Positions 3,639 to 5,080 of a DNA stretch of 5,080 nt are shown here, one piece after another (the first letter of the stretch is position 1; every line of letters begins with the position of its first letter). The DNA is from Candidatus Saccharimonadota bacterium (lineage in GTDB: Bacteria > Patescibacteriota > Saccharimonadia > Saccharimonadales > SZUA-47). Location: the NCBI GenBank assembly GCA_003231925.1, contig QIKK01000045.1, forward strand, positions 1 to 5,080, written 5' to 3'. Under the pieces are notes generated by a model. It had not been told where the DNA came from and searched no databases. It saw only the letters and a program-made list of their open reading frames with translations. The position numbers and the translations under genes are program-made.

Positions 3639-5054
3639 TTAATAGCCCGCTACAAATCCACTATTGGCATTTGCGGGTGGTGGTGTAGTTGCGGGTGGAG
3701 CTGGAGCTACTTCTGGGGGTACGGTATTATTCGTCATTGGTTGGTCTGGAGCTTGAATCTCATTTACTGGTGGGACACCTCCTAATGGGGGTGGAGCTAT
3801 CTCCACTATAGTACCTGACTGTAGCGTGTCTGTAGGAGCAAGTGGTGGTAGGCCTAACTCAACCGTAGTTGTTGTATTACCACCGTTGTCACCTGGCTGA
3901 AATGCGGGAGTAGTGGTTGCAGGATGAGCTTTACTGGGTTCAGCGGTAGTTGTAGTTGGAGGTACAGTGGTAGTAGAGGTAGTTGAAGTAGTTGGAGGTA
4001 CGGTGGTAGTTAAAGTGGTTGAAGTAGTTGGAGGTACGGTGGTAGTTAAAGTGGTTGAAGTAGTTGGAGGTACGGTGGTAGTTAAAGTGGTTGAAGTAGT
4101 TGAAGGAGTAATTTTAGGTGGTTTAGGTGGCTTTATTGCACAATCTAAACCGTCAGGTTCTGCTATTCTTTGATCATCAACATTTATCAATAATGTAATG
4201 CATCTTCCATCCTTGGTAGTCAGTCTAAGAATTATAAACCTACCGACATACTGCTCTGGATTAGCTTCAAACTCTGGTAAGTCTCCAGCCCGTAAATTTC
4301 CAGCCGCTAAATTATAGTTAAATGATGTCTTAATGTCGCCTTTTATGCCAAGATTCTCAAATCTGTTCAATAGGGTGTTTAACTGTTCTGCAAATTTTCT
4401 TTGAGCCTGATTGGCCTGGACAGTTTCTAGATCAGTTGTCCCCTCGGGGTCTTTAAATTGTGGGATAAATTCATTCGCTCTGTCATTGATAATAGAGGGA
4501 TCACCTTCAGAAGGTTTTAGCCACGGGTTTAAATCTACTACTTTAGTCCCAAAAGCCGTTAGATTAGCAAACCAGTTCCCAACCATAGAGGCAATTTCTG
4601 GTGATTCACAGACCGTATTCTGAAAAGCTCTAAGAGCACCTTCTTTGGTTTTTAAACTCTCTTCACTAATTGGATTTGCAACAGCGCCGGACCAAAGCTT
4701 ATTATCTTCAGTTCTTAGCGTGGAGTCTACTGGGAGAGAGGTAACTATTCTTGGAGCCACTATTTTTGTACCATCACTTAATGTCAGAATTTCAGTTGAT
4801 CCATCTGCATCTTTAATACAATCAAAGCTTGTTTCATCTTTAACTGTTAGAGCATCCGCTATGTTAGCAACCGTATTTAGTGTAGGAGTTGTGACGTCTG
4901 GATAAACAACCCCAACATCCTGCGGAGTTCCAACTTGTTCAGCATTAGTAAAAACGGTTTTTTCACCGCCACCAAGACCAAATACAGTTCCTGCTGTTAG
5001 TCCTGCTACTCCGGTAAAAGCTGCTACACCTTTAATAACATTTCCTCTGTTCAC
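3639..5054 (-). CDS. Secreted protein of unknown function with Thr/Pro-rich repeat linker
   Basis: 471 residues from a GTG start with a strong Shine-Dalgarno. Residues 5-30 form a hydrophobic, Gly/Ala-rich segment that is probably a signal peptide or membrane anchor. Residues 31-310 form the only globular region; it contains N-W-F-A at 160-163 and V-V-D-L-N-P-W-L-K-P at 172-181, and four Cys (79, 149, 285, 305) that could form disulfides outside the cell. I associate this N-W-F-A/D-L-N-P-W pattern with uncharacterised CPR proteins but know no function for it. Residues 318-370 are a Thr/Ser/Val/Pro linker made of 12-residue repeats (T-T-T-V-P-P-T-T-S-T-T-L). Residues 371-471 are Pro/Thr-rich, probably disordered, and end in S-G-F-V-A-G-Y with no C-terminal membrane segment. 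It is the first gene of the surface operon and probably cooperates with the downstream sortase-type protein. The linker could be glycosylated, by analogy with other Thr-rich surface stalks. Confidence 0.75.
   Translation of the reverse strand: MNRGNVIKGVAAFTGVAGLTAGTVFGLGGGEKTVFTNAEQVGTPQDVGVVYPDVTTPTLNTVANIADALTVKDETSFDCIKDADGSTEILTLSDGTKIVAPRIVTSLPVDSTLRTEDNKLWSGAVANPISEESLKTKEGALRAFQNTVCESPEIASMVGNWFANLTAFGTKVVDLNPWLKPSEGDPSIINDRANEFIPQFKDPEGTTDLETVQANQAQRKFAEQLNTLLNRFENLGIKGDIKTSFNYNLAAGNLRAGDLPEFEANPEQYVGRFIILRLTTKDGRCITLLINVDDQRIAEPDGLDCAIKPPKPPKITPSTTSTTLTTTVPPTTSTTLTTTVPPTTSTTLTTTVPPTTSTTSTTTVPPTTTTAEPSKAHPATTTPAFQPGDNGGNTTTTVELGLPPLAPTDTLQSGTIVEIAPPPLGGVPPVNEIQAPDQPMTNNTVPPEVAPAPPATTPPPANANSGFVAGY
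3952..4095 (-). repeat. Four tandem 36-bp repeats coding for the Thr/Pro linker
   Basis: Three copies (3988-4023, 4024-4059, 4060-4095) are identical over 36 bp. A fourth, at 3952-3987, differs at a few bases, and a partial unit follows at 4096. Each unit encodes 12 residues and keeps the frame, so gain or loss of copies would change only stalk length. Identity at silent positions too suggests recent expansion by slippage or recombination. Confidence 0.95.
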
Positions 5055-5063
5055 TTTAGATAT

Positions 5064-5068
5064 CCTCC
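5064..5068 (-). promoter_or_regulatory. Ribosome binding site that supports the GTG start at 5054
   Basis: AGGGAGGAT on the minus strand contains GGAGG at 5068-5064, 9 nt before the GTG. No ATG or GTG lies in frame in the 26 bases upstream that are visible, so GTG is chosen. The operon promoter lies beyond the right edge. Confidence 0.8.
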
Positions 5069-5080
5069 CTAAAGCTATTT

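Noticed and set aside
3967..4173. Plus-strand open frame rich in Val, Glu and Gly repeats
   Set aside because: This is the reverse-strand reading of the 36-bp Thr/Pro-coding repeats; no start signal supports it.

Overview
The window looks like part of the genome of a small-genome bacterium of the Candidate Phyla Radiation (Patescibacteria), possibly Saccharibacteria. The reasons are its moderate-to-low GC content, a DUF11-type surface protein ending in an I-P-D-T-G sorting motif, a partner secreted protein of a type I associate with this group, and compact gene spacing. The standard genetic code fits every gene. The assignment rests on protein style only and was not checked against a database.

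Layout from left to right. Positions 1-266 (+) hold a YafQ/RelE-type toxin that is complete except for the first base of its start codon. Positions 267-1003 have no convincing protein gene. Instead they carry a cluster built from tRNA-Glu pieces on the minus strand: a 58-bp exact repeat in two copies (tRNA 3' end plus terminator), one almost complete tRNA-Glu(UUC) whose T loop has 3 nt instead of 7, a tRNA-Glu copy with its anticodon loop disrupted by 33 nt, and a 15-nt 5' fragment followed by an unusually GC-rich, hairpin-dense segment (about 741-840). Positions 875-1003 are AT-rich and I see nothing in them. Positions 1004-1525 (-) encode a DEDDh 3'-5' exonuclease. The gap 1526-1782 holds a strong hairpin terminator, a short palindrome and one perfect DnaA-box 9-mer. 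Positions 1783-5054 (-) are a two-gene operon for secreted or cell-surface proteins. The first gene (3639-5054) encodes a secreted protein with a Thr/Pro-rich repeat linker. The second (1783-3618) encodes a DUF11/PKD-like protein with a signal peptide and a C-terminal sorting signal.

The two surface genes are 20 bp apart, each with a clear Shine-Dalgarno, so they are probably translated from one mRNA and act together outside the cell. The toxin probably belongs to a toxin-antitoxin pair whose antitoxin lies just left of the window. The most unusual part is the tRNA-Glu fragment cluster. It may be the scar of repeated integration or recombination at a tRNA gene, an assembly artefact, or a family of tRNA-derived RNAs; the sequence alone does not decide.
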